Origin: Gemmatimonadota bacterium
Lineage (GTDB): Bacteria > Gemmatimonadota > Gemmatimonadetes > Longimicrobiales > Longimicrobiaceae
Length of the DNA stretch: 17,417 bases
NCBI GenBank assembly: GCA_019240375.1
Contig: JAFAYN010000587.1
Location: forward strand, 1-17,417
Direction of reading: 5' to 3'
The notes beneath the pieces are model-generated. The model saw only the letters and a program-made list of their open reading frames with translations, did no database searches and was not told the origin of the DNA. Each line of letters starts with the position of its first letter. Positions within the stretch are counted from its first letter, which is position 1. Shown here in pieces: positions 1-6,939 of this stretch. Made by a program: the position numbers and the translations under genes.

Positions 1-94
1 GCTCTCGGACGCGCGCCTCCAGTGCCAGGAGGGCGGCGCGCACAGCCGGCGAAAAAACCTCGCCCGCGGCTTCGAGTTGCTCCACGATGCTCAT
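1..94 (-). CDS. IS66-type transposase, N-terminal fragment (cut by window edge)
   Basis: An open frame starts at the ATG on 94-92 and runs off the left edge after 31 codons. It begins MSIVEQLEAAGEVFSPAVRA and continues into an alternating Leu/Glu/Arg helix (ALEARV). A short acidic start followed by a leucine-rich coiled coil of the ALEARVxxLEARL kind is typical of IS66 TnpC-like transposases, whose DDE domain would lie further left. No strong ribosome binding site is visible. With only 31 residues the family call rests on pattern memory plus the IS66-like terminus at 147; another protein with an N-terminal coiled coil is possible. Confidence 0.45.
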   Translation of the reverse strand, partial: MSIVEQLEAAGEVFSPAVRAALLALEARVRE

Positions 95-147
95 GCATCC
101 CAAGATGCTCTCTCACGACCCCAAACACCACAGACCTGAACGGTTAC
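1..147 (-). mobile_element. Partial IS66-family element, one terminus
   Basis: Reading leftward from about 147, the sequence begins GTAACCGTTCAGG, which resembles the GTAA-type tips I recall for IS66-family elements. A transposase-like reading frame follows 53 bases further in (start codon 94-92). Immediately to the right of 147 the plus strand resumes as coding sequence of a methyltransferase whose N-terminal part is missing, which supports 147/148 as an insertion junction. No tnpA or tnpB lies between the tip and the transposase start, as in the single-gene subgroup of IS66. The other end and the target duplication lie outside the window, so the boundary is inferred. Confidence 0.5.
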
Positions 148-335
148 GGAACCTCGTCGGCGGCGTTCTCTTCATCAACGCGATCTACATTCCGCTCCTG
201 GAGGAACCCGGCCTCGTCCGGCGCTTCGGTGCGGACTACGAGACGTACCGGCGGCACGTCCCCAGGTGGATCCCGCGGCTTTCACCCTGGAACCCCGCGC
301 CTTCACAGAGGGGGGTCCAGGGGCCGCACGCCTGA
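148..335 (+). pseudogene. 3' remnant of isoprenylcysteine carboxyl methyltransferase-like gene
   Basis: The frame ending at the TGA of 333-335 encodes NLVGGVLFINAIYIPLLEEP and then GLVRRFGADYETYRRHVPRW followed by IPRLSPW. This is the conserved C-terminus of the ICMT/phospholipid methyltransferase membrane family, in which the EExxLxxxFGxxYxxYxxxVPRWxP block helps form the SAM site. These enzymes normally have about 150-220 residues with several membrane helices before this block; here only the last helix and tail remain. Upstream codons in the same frame run antisense to the transposase fragment and look unrelated to the family. The gene therefore appears interrupted at about 147/148, with its 5' part presumably on the far side of the element. 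Confidence 0.65.
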
Positions 336-347
336 CCCTCGCTGAAG

Positions 348-486
348 AAAGACCGTGCCGCGGATGCGTGTGTCTGGACTGGCATGGGGCACGAGGCCAC
401 ATTGATGGCTTCCCGGCTCACGGGCAGATCCACGGGCCATCCCACCCGCCGTGCCTCTACGGTCGGTCCCTTTTCGGAGCGAGACG
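348..486. other. Intergenic stretch, no gene seen
   Basis: These 139 bases lie between the methyltransferase remnant and the next start. I see no convincing -35/-10 pair, hairpin or RNA gene. A GGAG at 476-479 serves the gene starting at 487. Confidence 0.4.
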
Positions 487-846
487 ATGACTGGTCAGAG
501 CGAGACGACCACCAAGACCGAGTTCGTCACCAGGATCAAGGGCCTCTACACGGATCTGCGGGAGGTGGGCGGCTCTCTCCTGCTGGATGGGGAAAACCGG
601 ACTCGCGCCGGCGATACGGACAAGGAAGGTCTGAAGCCCAGCGTGCAGCTCGCCTGGGACCTGTGGGACCGCTTCGACTCGGAGACGAGGGACTCCCTCG
701 TAGATCGGATCGACTTTTACATCCGGACTGCGCGCTTGTGCATTGAGGCACAGCAGAATCCGATGACGCGGGATCCCCGCGCGAAATGCCGTCCCGTCAT
801 AACGATCGACGAGTTCGGCTCGCCCACGTGCGACGTGGAGCGTTGA
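487..846 (+). CDS. Small uncharacterised protein
   Basis: A 119-residue soluble, acidic protein that I do not recognise. The ATG at 487 is preferred over the upstream ATG at 451 because GGAGCGAGACG precedes it at a good distance and the extra 12 residues look non-conserved. The predicted chain is mostly helical (RIKGLYTDLREVGGSLLL, then SVQLAWDLWDRFDSETRDSL), with a short C-terminal tail containing two Cys and ending VITIDEFGSPTCDVER. There is no signal peptide, membrane helix or known catalytic motif. The TGA at 844-846 is five bases before the next start, so it is probably co-transcribed with the epimerase gene and its function may relate to it. Confidence 0.6.
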   Translation: MTGQSETTTKTEFVTRIKGLYTDLREVGGSLLLDGENRTRAGDTDKEGLKPSVQLAWDLWDRFDSETRDSLVDRIDFYIRTARLCIEAQQNPMTRDPRAKCRPVITIDEFGSPTCDVER

Positions 847-851
847 ACCGA

Positions 852-1814
852 ATGAAGGTCGTCATCCCCGGTGGATCCGGGCAGGTGGGACAGCTGCTCG
901 CCCGTGCCTTCCATGCCGAAGGCGCGGAAGTGGTCGTGCTTACCCGGTCGCCTCGCGACGCGCCGTGGCGGACCGTCGGCTGGGACGCGAAATCCCTGGG
1001 GCCGTGGGCGCGTGAGTTGGACGGCGCCGATCTCGTGGTCAACCTGGCGGGGCGTAGCGTGAACTGTCGCTACACACCGGAGAACCGGGAGCTGATCAGG
1101 GATTCCCGCGTCGACTCGACGCGAGTGGTCGGGGAGGCGATCGGGGCCGCCTCGCGGCCCCCGCCGCTCTGGCTGCAGGCGAGCACGGCCACCATCTATG
1201 CCCATTCCCTGGATCGGACGAACGACGAGCTTACGGGAACCCTCGGCGGCTCGGAGTCGGGGGCACCGGACACGTGGCGTTTCAGCGTCGACGTGGCGAT
1301 GGCCTGGGAACGGGCTCTCGACGAGGCGGACGTCCCCGGAACACGGAAGGTCAAGCTGCGGTCCGCGATGGTCATGAGCCCCGACCCCGGCGGCATCTTC
1401 GATACTCTCCTGACTCTGGTCCGCCGGGGACTCGGCGGTACCGCGGGCAGCGGGCGGCAATATGTTTCCTGGATCCACGAATACGACTTCGTCGACTCGG
1501 TGCGGTGGATCATCGCGCACGAGGAGCTGTCTGGCGCGGTGAACCTGGCGTCGCCCAATCCGCTTCCCAACGCCGAGTTCATGCGCCTGCTCCGCAGCGC
1601 GTGGGGTGCCCGCCTGGGATTGCCGGCGGCGGAGTGGATGCTCGCCGTGGGAGCCGTATTCATGCAGACTGAGACCGAGCTGGTGCTGAAAAGCCGCAGA
1701 GTGGTTCCGGAACGCCTTCTCCGAAGCGGGTTCCGGTTCCGATTCCCGGAATGGGCCTCCGCGGTGGCGGACCTCTGCCTGCGCGTCCGGCAAAGCAGCA
1801 CCTCGGCCGTTTAG
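852..1814 (+). CDS. TIGR01777-family NAD(P)-dependent epimerase (SDR39U1/YfcH-like)
   Basis: This 320-residue protein is an atypical extended short-chain dehydrogenase. The Rossmann nucleotide-binding loop GGSGQVG is at residues 7-13. The family signature NLAGRSVNCRYTPENRELI, followed by RDSRVDSTRVVGEAI, spans about 64-97, and QASTATIYAH near 109-118 matches the active-site strand. The last ~45 residues (WMLAVGAVFMQTETELVLKS, then RRVVPERLLRSGFRFRFP) form the C-terminal DUF1731 domain, so the protein is full length. The physiological substrate of this family is not established. The ATG at 852 puts the Rossmann strand MKVVIPGG at the very N-terminus; an upstream in-frame ATG at 786 would add 22 unlikely residues. 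It follows the small unknown gene by 5 bp. Confidence 0.9.
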   Translation: MKVVIPGGSGQVGQLLARAFHAEGAEVVVLTRSPRDAPWRTVGWDAKSLGPWARELDGADLVVNLAGRSVNCRYTPENRELIRDSRVDSTRVVGEAIGAASRPPPLWLQASTATIYAHSLDRTNDELTGTLGGSESGAPDTWRFSVDVAMAWERALDEADVPGTRKVKLRSAMVMSPDPGGIFDTLLTLVRRGLGGTAGSGRQYVSWIHEYDFVDSVRWIIAHEELSGAVNLASPNPLPNAEFMRLLRSAWGARLGLPAAEWMLAVGAVFMQTETELVLKSRRVVPERLLRSGFRFRFPEWASAVADLCLRVRQSSTSAV

Positions 1815-2006
1815 CATGGTTTGCAGGTGGGCCCAAAGGCGCCGACGCCCATCTCATCCCGCTCTTGCGGAATCTCCGCGGACGGCCGACTTTCCCCGCT
1901 TCCCGCCGGTTCCGCTCCCGCCTCTTCCGCCCACCTCACCATCAGAACGCCTCTGACGGACCTTCTGAGCCGGCGTGCGTCACCCTCCAGGCCATCCTGA
2001 AAATCG
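1815..2006. other. Intergenic stretch upstream of lipoprotein gene
   Basis: These 192 bases separate the epimerase from the substrate-binding protein. I see no clear terminator for the epimerase, no good sigma70-type promoter pair and no RNA gene. The long open frames crossing here on the minus strand are shadows of the neighbouring genes. Confidence 0.4.
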
Positions 2007-3230
2007 ATGAAAGAACTTCTGCGCACTCTACGCACCCGCGCGCTCCTGCCGCTGACGCTCCTCGTTCCGCTGGCGACCGCGTGCGCCGACAGCACCGGGG
2101 CCGATCGCGGCGGGATCGTGATCGGCGGCCTCTTCTCTCTCACCGGCGACTGGTCCTCGCTGGGGCTCGCCGGGCGCGCCGCCATGGAGCTGGGAGTCGA
2201 GGACGTCAACGCCCAGTTCGCTGATCGCGACCTGCGCCTCCGTGTCGACGTCCGAGACACAAAGCTCGATCCGGCGACGGCGTTGAAGGAGCTGGAATCG
2301 CTCCACGATCGCGGCGTGCAGGTGGTGATGGGCCCGCAGTCGAGCGCCGAGCTGGCCGCGCTGAAGCCGTACGTGGATAGCCAGCGGATGCTGGTGGTGT
2401 CCCCGTCCAGCACCGCCGGGAGCCTCGCCGTGTCGGGGGACGGGATCCTGCGGCTCACTCCATCCGATACGCTGGAGGGCGAGGCCACCGCGGCGCTCAT
2501 GTGGAGCGACGGGATCCGCACCCTGGTCCCCCTCTGGCGCGGGGACGCGGGGAACCGCGGGCTGAACCTGGCCACCCGCGCGAGCTTCGCCGCCAGGGGC
2601 GGGAGCGTGGCCGCCGGCTCGGAGTATGCCACGACCACCGCGCAGTTCGCCCCCGTCGTCACCGCTCTCGGCGCGCAGGTGCGGCAGGCGCTCGCTTCCC
2701 GTCCCGCTTCGCAGGTGGCCGTCTACCTCGCCGGGTTCGACGAGGTCGCGGCGGTGCTCGCGGCCGCGGCGGCGGATCCGACCCTGGCCACCGTGCGCTG
2801 GTACGGCGCCGACGGGATCGCCCTGAGCCCGGCGCTGTTGACCCCGCAGGCGGCCGCCTTCGCCGAGCGCGTCGGGTACCCCGCCCCCATCTTCGGGCTG
2901 GACGACGACGCGCGGGACCGGTGGAAGTCGGTGGCCGACCGTATCGAGAAGAGGTCGGGCGTGGCGGCGGACGCCTTTTCCCTGGCGGTGTACGACGGGG
3001 TGTGGCTCGCGGCGCAGGCCTATCTCGCCTCGCCGTCGCACGTGGACGGGAACGGGCTGAAGGAGAAGTTCGCTTCCGCCGCGGAGGCGTATTTCGGGAC
3101 CACCGGCTGGACCGCGCTGAACGCCGCCGGGGACCGTCGCTTCGCGGACTTCGACTTCTGGGCGATCCGGGGCGGCCGCTGGGTCCGCGTCGCGAAGTAC
3201 GACACGCGCAGCCGAACCTTCATTCGGTAG
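2007..3230 (+). CDS. ABC-type branched-chain amino acid/amide substrate-binding lipoprotein (LivJ-like)
   Basis: A 407-residue type I periplasmic binding protein. The N-terminus (MKELLRTLRTRALLPLTLLV) is basic then hydrophobic and leads to a lipobox-like PLATAC with the lipidated Cys at residue 26. The -3 position is Ala, so the lipobox is slightly non-standard. The mature part starts IVIGGLFSLTGDWSSLGLAG, the usual opening strand and ligand loop of the LivJ/Peripla_BP_6 fold, and contains VQVVMGPQSS and LVVSPSSTA, equivalent to the hinge and ligand-contact segments. Proteins of this family deliver amino acids, amides or related compounds to ABC permeases or act as sensors. No permease or ATPase gene lies next to it, so partner and ligand are unknown. 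An amino-acid-racemase-fold gene follows 36 bp downstream. Confidence 0.85.
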   Translation: MKELLRTLRTRALLPLTLLVPLATACADSTGADRGGIVIGGLFSLTGDWSSLGLAGRAAMELGVEDVNAQFADRDLRLRVDVRDTKLDPATALKELESLHDRGVQVVMGPQSSAELAALKPYVDSQRMLVVSPSSTAGSLAVSGDGILRLTPSDTLEGEATAALMWSDGIRTLVPLWRGDAGNRGLNLATRASFAARGGSVAAGSEYATTTAQFAPVVTALGAQVRQALASRPASQVAVYLAGFDEVAAVLAAAAADPTLATVRWYGADGIALSPALLTPQAAAFAERVGYPAPIFGLDDDARDRWKSVADRIEKRSGVAADAFSLAVYDGVWLAAQAYLASPSHVDGNGLKEKFASAAEAYFGTTGWTALNAAGDRRFADFDFWAIRGGRWVRVAKYDTRSRTFIR

Positions 3231-3266
3231 ATCCAGGACCACCCCGGGAGAGAGAAGAGTCAGCGG

Positions 3267-3959
3267 ATGTCCATCGTCGGGATCGTCGGCGGCCTCGGGC
3301 CGGAATCCACCATCGACTACTACCGCCGCATCCTGGAAGCCTGGGAGCGGGAGGAGCCGGGCACCGCTCCGGCCATCGTCATCGACAGCCTCGACGTGCG
3401 GCGGGCGCTGCGGCTGGTCGAAACGGACCGGCCGGCGCTCGTCGAATACCTCCTCGCGTCGCTGCGCCGGCTCGCGGGCGCGGGGGTCGACTTCGCGGCG
3501 ATGACGGCCAACACGCCGCACATCGTCTTCGACGAGCTGGCGGCCCGCTCGCCGGTCCCCCTCCTGAGCATCGTGGAGGTGTGCGCCCGCGAAGCCCAGC
3601 GGCGAGGTCTGAGCCGGCTGGCGCTCCTCGGTACCCGGTTCACCATGGAAGCGCCCTTCTACCCGGAGGTGTGCGCCCGCCACGGGATCGCCGTGGTGAC
3701 GCCCGGCGCCGCAGACCGGAGCTGGGTCCACGAGCGCTATGTGGGGGAGCTGCTCAGGGGCGACTTCCGGGAAGAGACGCGGAGCGGGTTCGTCTCGCTC
3801 GTCGGCCGTCTGCGGGAGGAGGAAGGGATCGACGGGGTGATCCTCGGCGGGACGGAATTGCCGCTGCTCCTGACCACCCCGACCATCGCGGACGTCCCGG
3901 CGCTCGACACCACTGCGCTGCACGTGGCCGCCATCGTGGAACGGCTGCGCACCTCCTGA
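3267..3959 (+). CDS. Aspartate/glutamate racemase-fold protein lacking both catalytic cysteines
   Basis: This 230-residue protein has the Asp/Glu racemase superfamily layout: MSIVGIVGGLGPESTIDYYR at the start, DFAAMTANTPHIVFDEL around 75-91 and ILGGTELPLLL around 192-202. Characterised racemases invert the alpha-carbon of an amino acid without PLP, using one Cys in each half, normally in CNTxH and GCTE motifs. Here the first position is Ala81 (ANTPH) and the second Gly195 (GGTE). The other two cysteines, 106 and 136, are not in these motifs. The fold is confident; racemase activity is doubtful. A GGGAGAG precedes the ATG at 3267. It is likely co-transcribed with the binding protein upstream and DinB downstream, whose ribosome binding site overlaps this stop codon. 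Confidence 0.85.
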   Translation: MSIVGIVGGLGPESTIDYYRRILEAWEREEPGTAPAIVIDSLDVRRALRLVETDRPALVEYLLASLRRLAGAGVDFAAMTANTPHIVFDELAARSPVPLLSIVEVCAREAQRRGLSRLALLGTRFTMEAPFYPEVCARHGIAVVTPGAADRSWVHERYVGELLRGDFREETRSGFVSLVGRLREEEGIDGVILGGTELPLLLTTPTIADVPALDTTALHVAAIVERLRTS

Positions 3960-3969
3960 GGGAAGCGTC

Positions 3970-4494
3970 ATGGACTTCGACCTGTCGGCCGGCGTCGCGG
4001 TGCTGGAGCGCACGCCGCACACCCTGCGCGCGCTGCTCGCCGGTCTCTCACCCGCATGGACGGACGCGACCGAGGGTCCGGAGACGTGGAGCCCGTACGA
4101 CGTCCTGGGCCACCTGATCCACGGCGAACGCGCCGACTGGATCCCGCGTGCCCGGCTCATCCTCGACCAGGGGCCGGAGCGCCGCTTCACGCCGTTCGAC
4201 CGCTTCGCCCAGTTCCGCGAGAGCGAGGGGAAGACGCTCGCCGAGCTGCTGGACGAGTTCGCGCGTCTCCGGGCCGGGAACCTGACCACGCTCGCCGGGT
4301 GGCGCCTGACCGACGACCAGCTCGCCCTGGAGGGGGAGCACCCCGAGTTCGGGCCGGTCACGCTGCGCCAGCTGCTCGCCACCTGGGTCGCGCACGACCT
4401 GGGGCATGTCGCGCAGGTGGCCCGCGTCATGGCGAAGCAGTACCGCGAGGCGGTAGGTCCCTGGCGCGCCTACCTCCCCGTCATGGACCGCTGA
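3970..4494 (+). CDS. DinB superfamily protein
   Basis: A 174-residue four-helix-bundle protein of the DinB/YfiT-like family. Residues 41-60 read SPYDVLGHLIHGERADWIPR and 136-150 read LATWVAHDLGHVAQV. His48, His142 and His146 match the usual metal-binding triad in the family (metal-dependent thiol transferases or hydrolases, and many members of unknown role). Length is typical. GAGGGAAG overlapping the stop of the racemase-fold gene serves as ribosome binding site for the ATG at 3970, so the two are probably translationally coupled. An IS630-family element begins 24 bp after the stop and now separates this gene from the AHSA1 gene downstream. Substrate unknown. Confidence 0.9.
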   Translation: MDFDLSAGVAVLERTPHTLRALLAGLSPAWTDATEGPETWSPYDVLGHLIHGERADWIPRARLILDQGPERRFTPFDRFAQFRESEGKTLAELLDEFARLRAGNLTTLAGWRLTDDQLALEGEHPEFGPVTLRQLLATWVAHDLGHVAQVARVMAKQYREAVGPWRAYLPVMDR

Positions 4495-4518
4495 GACCGC
4501 CTGCCTCCCCACCTCATA

Positions 4519-4544
4519 CCCAAAGGGAGGAATAGCGGCTCACA
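4519..4544 (+). repeat. Left terminal inverted repeat of IS630 element
   Basis: Matches the reverse complement of 5636-5659, with shared blocks CC(C)AAA, GGAG, TAG, GGC and ACA. It is directly preceded by the TA at 4517-4518. Confidence 0.75.
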
Positions 4545-4581
4545 TCCTGCTGAGTGGAGGGAAACCCACAGGAGGTGAGCG

Positions 4582-5633
4582 ATGGCAGGAGTGATCAGGC
4601 GTCTGGAGTGGTCAGAGAGCGCAGAGGAACTCTATGCGCTCTACCAGGCCGAGCGGGATCTGCGGCAGCGGCAGCGCCTTCAGGCCCTGTGGCTAGTGCG
4701 GCAGGGGAGGACGGAAACCGAAGCGGCCCACGAGACGGGAATCGGGCGACGCACCCTGGCGCGATGGCTGAGCTGGTATCGGAGGGGCGGACTTCCGGAG
4801 GTGCTGCGCCGGGTGCCCGGACATGGGGCGCCGGGCTCGGAGGGGCGGCTGACGCAAGAGCAGCAGAAGGAACTGTACGATCGCAGCGCAGCCGGGGAGT
4901 TCCGGAGCACGCCGCAGATGCGCGACTGGGTCGAGACGCAGTGGGGCGTCTCCTATCGGGTGAGCGGGATGGTCAGCGTGCGAGAGCGGTTGAAGATCCG
5001 TCCCAAGGTGCCGCGTCCCCAAGCCGCGAAGGCAGACCCAGCCCGGCAGGAAGGCTGGAAAAGGGGGGGCTGAGCAGCGAACTGAAGAAGGCCAGGATCC
5101 CCCCGGGCACTCCGGTCTACTTCCCCGACGAGATGCGCATGGGGTTGCTGGGGCAGGTGCGGCGGGTGCTGGCCCCGCGGGGCGTGAAGGTGGTGCAGCG
5201 GGTGCAACTCGTCTATCAGTGGACGTACCTGCTGCTGGCGGTCGATCCCCTGGCCGGAACGATCTGTTGGGCGTGGGTGGAGCGGATGAATGCGGCGCAT
5301 CTGTTCCCCGTGCTGGAGAAGTGGGGGCTCCCCTGCGTGGTCTGGGACGGAGCGCCGGCCCATCGCGCCCAAGCGATGCAGGCGTTGAAGACGGTGCGGG
5401 TGCGGCAACCTGCTTACTCTCCTGAGGTGAACCCGGCCGAGCGCATCTTTGAAGAGGTGCGCCGCTGGATCGAGGGGAAGGTCTATGAGAGTGTGGCGGC
5501 GAAGAAGGAAGCCGCAGAGGGATACCTGCGCCTGCTCGAAGCCGATCCCGAGCGTGTGCGTCGGCTCTGCGGGTGGGACTGGATCCGCGACGCCCTTCTA
5601 GCGTTGCCGCCCTCCCTCCCAGCCTCCGTTTGA
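4582..5633 (+). CDS. IS630-family transposase, two frames joined by -1 frameshift
   Basis: The 0 frame starts at ATG 4582 behind AGGAGGTGA (4570-4578), the best ribosome binding site in the window. It encodes 163 residues with a helix-turn-helix at about 36-66 (GRTETEAAHETGIGRRTLAR) and a second winged helix at about 88-140, and stops at TGA 5071-5073. The -1 frame from 5070 to 5633 supplies the RNase-H-like catalytic part. In fusion numbering Asp183 lies in PVYFPDEMRMG, Asp256 in VVWDGAPAHRA and Glu287 in SPEVNPAERIFEE, so the DDE triad is intact. The 350-residue fusion equals normal IS630 length. The frames overlap exactly at a G_GGG_GGC heptamer. Programmed frameshifting, transcriptional slippage on seven Gs, or a plain indel would all give this arrangement; the first is favoured. 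Confidence 0.85.
5048..5073 (+). promoter_or_regulatory. Probable programmed -1 frameshift site in transposase
   Basis: In the 0 frame the codons run TGG AAA AGG GGG GGC TGA. The heptamer G_GGG_GGC at 5064-5070 fits X_XXY_YYZ, and both tRNAs re-pair after a -1 slip, giving CTG AGC as the next codons of the DDE frame. The 0-frame stop directly follows the slip site. A Shine-Dalgarno-like AGGAAGG (5048-5054) lies 9 bases upstream of the heptamer, close to where stimulatory sequences act in bacterial frameshift sites. Confidence 0.6.
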
Positions 5634-5635
5634 TC

Positions 5636-5659
5636 TGTGCCTCCTACTCTCCTATTTGG
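5636..5659 (-). repeat. Right terminal inverted repeat of IS630 element
   Basis: Reverse complement starts CCAAATAGGAG and pairs with the left repeat at 4519-4544. It is followed by the TA at 5660-5661 and overlaps the region just after the transposase stop. Confidence 0.75.
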
Positions 5660-5697
5660 TATCACAACCACCGACTCCGCCCGACCCGAGCCGTGAC

Positions 5698-6174
5698 ATG
5701 AGCGAAGAGCACGCAGGCGCATCGACCCGCACGTCCCGGGTCATCCGGGCCCGACCCGAAGAGCTGTACGGAGCCTTCGTGGACCCGGCCGCCCTGGTCG
5801 CCTGGCTCCCTCCGGCGGAGATGACGGGCCACATGCACGAGTTCGACGCGCGGGTGGGGGGCGGATACCGGATGTCGCTCTTCTACCCGCCGGACGAGCG
5901 CCGCTTCCGGGGCAAGACGGCCGACCGGGAGGACCGGGTCCACGTGCGTTTCGTGGAGCTGTCGCCTCCGGGCCGCATCGTCGAGGGTGTCCGCTTCGAC
6001 ACCGCCGATCCCGCGATGCTGGGTGAGATGACGCTCACGGTGACGTTCGAGGAGGTGCCCGGCGGAACGGAAGTCACCCTGCTGTTCACCAACCTGCCGC
6101 CGGGGCTGCGGCCGGAGGACAACGACACCGGCGCGCGTTTGAGTCTGGAGCAACTGGCCCGCCGCTTCGAATAA
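5698..6174 (+). CDS. AHSA1/SRPBCC-domain protein
   Basis: A 158-residue START-like/SRPBCC fold protein of the AHSA1 (activator of Hsp90 ATPase homologue 1-like) family. It begins with the ligand-cavity strand RTSRVIRARPEELYGAFVDP and AALVAWLPPAEM, then shows the DARVGGGYRMSLFYP strand pair, EDRVHVRFVELSPPGRIVEG and the late strands MTLTVTFEEVPGGTEVTLLF with the long C-terminal helix SLEQLARRFE. Bacterial members bind hydrophobic ligands or have no known role. The ATG at 5698 is chosen because the family alignment begins soon after; the in-frame ATG at 5656 lies inside the IS630 right repeat and would be an artefact of insertion. It was probably once close behind DinB. Confidence 0.85.
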   Translation: MSEEHAGASTRTSRVIRARPEELYGAFVDPAALVAWLPPAEMTGHMHEFDARVGGGYRMSLFYPPDERRFRGKTADREDRVHVRFVELSPPGRIVEGVRFDTADPAMLGEMTLTVTFEEVPGGTEVTLLFTNLPPGLRPEDNDTGARLSLEQLARRFE

Positions 6175-6228
6175 CCTCGCTACGCCTCACGGGCCCGCGT
6201 CCCCGGTTCCATCACGCGATCATGCGCT

Positions 6229-6906
6229 ATGTCGAGCTTTTCCCGGCGGCTGCCGCGACGACTTGAGGCCGCCTTCTGGAGCTTTCACAGCCTCACCTGG
6301 GACGGGGGAGTATCTCCCGCCGCGGCCGCGGCGCGTGCTGCCCGGATCACTGGCTGGGTGGGCACGCACTGCGTCCCGGGGGCAAGTGTCCTCGACCTCG
6401 GGTGCGCGACCGGGGTGCACACACTCGCGCTGGCGGCGGCGGGCTTCCGCGCCACGGGAGTCGATTTCGCGCCCGGTATGCTCCGCCGCGCGCGAGCCAG
6501 GGCCGCCTCCGTGGGCCCACTTCCGCACCTGCCTGAATTCCTCCGGGCGGACCTCAACCGTCCGCTTCCGCTCCCGAGCGGCGGGTGGGACGCGGTGCTC
6601 TGCGCCGGGGTGCTGCAATGCATCGACGATCCCGTGAGGCTCCTCCGCGACGTGCACCGCCTGCTCGCGCCGGGCGGCGTGGTGATCGTGGAGGCCAAGG
6701 ATGCCCGGGCTCCCACACCCCCGGTGACCGGGTACACGCCGGCGAGCCGCCTCTTCGCCCCGGTGAAGGCGTGGGCGAGCCGTCGGGGGAGGGTGCGTCC
6801 CTTCACGCGCGAAGCCCTGGACGCGGCTCTCCGGGCGGCCGGTCTGGTCACGATCGACGATCGCGGCGGCGCGGGGTGGCTGCGGATCGCCGCCCGTGCC
6901 GCCTGA
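6229..6906 (+). CDS. Class I SAM-dependent methyltransferase
   Basis: A 225-residue Rossmann-like methyltransferase. Motif I VLDLGCATG is at 54-62, with the acidic residue after strand 2 in ATGVDFAPGML (Asp79). Motif post-II covers RADLNRPLPLPSGGWDAVLC, and VLQCIDDPVRLLRDVHRLLA followed by PGGVVIVEA gives motifs IV-VI of the Methyltransf_11 pattern. A basic, Arg-rich segment at 1-11 precedes the core. The substrate cannot be deduced. The start at 6229 has no clear Shine-Dalgarno. It is followed 33 bp later by a second methyltransferase of a different subgroup. Confidence 0.85.
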   Translation: MSSFSRRLPRRLEAAFWSFHSLTWDGGVSPAAAAARAARITGWVGTHCVPGASVLDLGCATGVHTLALAAAGFRATGVDFAPGMLRRARARAASVGPLPHLPEFLRADLNRPLPLPSGGWDAVLCAGVLQCIDDPVRLLRDVHRLLAPGGVVIVEAKDARAPTPPVTGYTPASRLFAPVKAWASRRGRVRPFTREALDAALRAAGLVTIDDRGGAGWLRIAARAA

Positions 6907-6907
6907 A

Positions 6908-6924
6908 CTCCGGAGAGTCCGGAG
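6908..6924 (+). repeat. Short perfect inverted repeat between methyltransferase genes
   Basis: CTCCGGA-GAG-TCCGGAG: a 7-bp perfect stem with a 3-nt loop right after the first methyltransferase stop and 15 bases before the second start. No T-tract follows, so it is not a standard terminator. It could affect mRNA stability or the translation of the second gene. Confidence 0.4.
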
Positions 6925-6939
6925 GCGCACAGGGAAACT

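Larger units (their letters stand above)
4519..5659 (+). mobile_element. Complete IS630-family insertion sequence
   Basis: About 1.14 kb between TA dinucleotides at 4517-4518 and 5660-5661, the target and duplication expected for IS630/Tc1-type elements. The left end reads CCCAAAGGGAGGAATAGCGG. The right end read inward is CCAAATAGGAGAGTAGGAGG. They align well with small gaps and constitute imperfect terminal inverted repeats. Inside is a single transposase locus in two reading frames. Size, TA flanks and DDE protein agree with a complete, possibly active copy. It sits in the 60-bp gap that would otherwise separate the DinB and AHSA1 genes. Confidence 0.85.

Noticed and set aside
717..1817. 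366-codon minus-strand frame over the epimerase
   Set aside because: The plus strand encodes a complete TIGR01777 epimerase, and the minus translation has no recognisable features.
2028..4430. 800-codon open frame on the minus strand
   Set aside because: It is antisense to three well-recognised genes. Its translation is Arg/Pro/Gly/Ala low-complexity with no domain; GC-rich third positions keep such frames open.
4554..5633. Single long frame over the IS630 element starting at 4554
   Set aside because: Its first ~170 codons are out of frame with the helix-turn-helix part. Only the section after 5070 is real, reached by frameshift from the frame starting at 4582.
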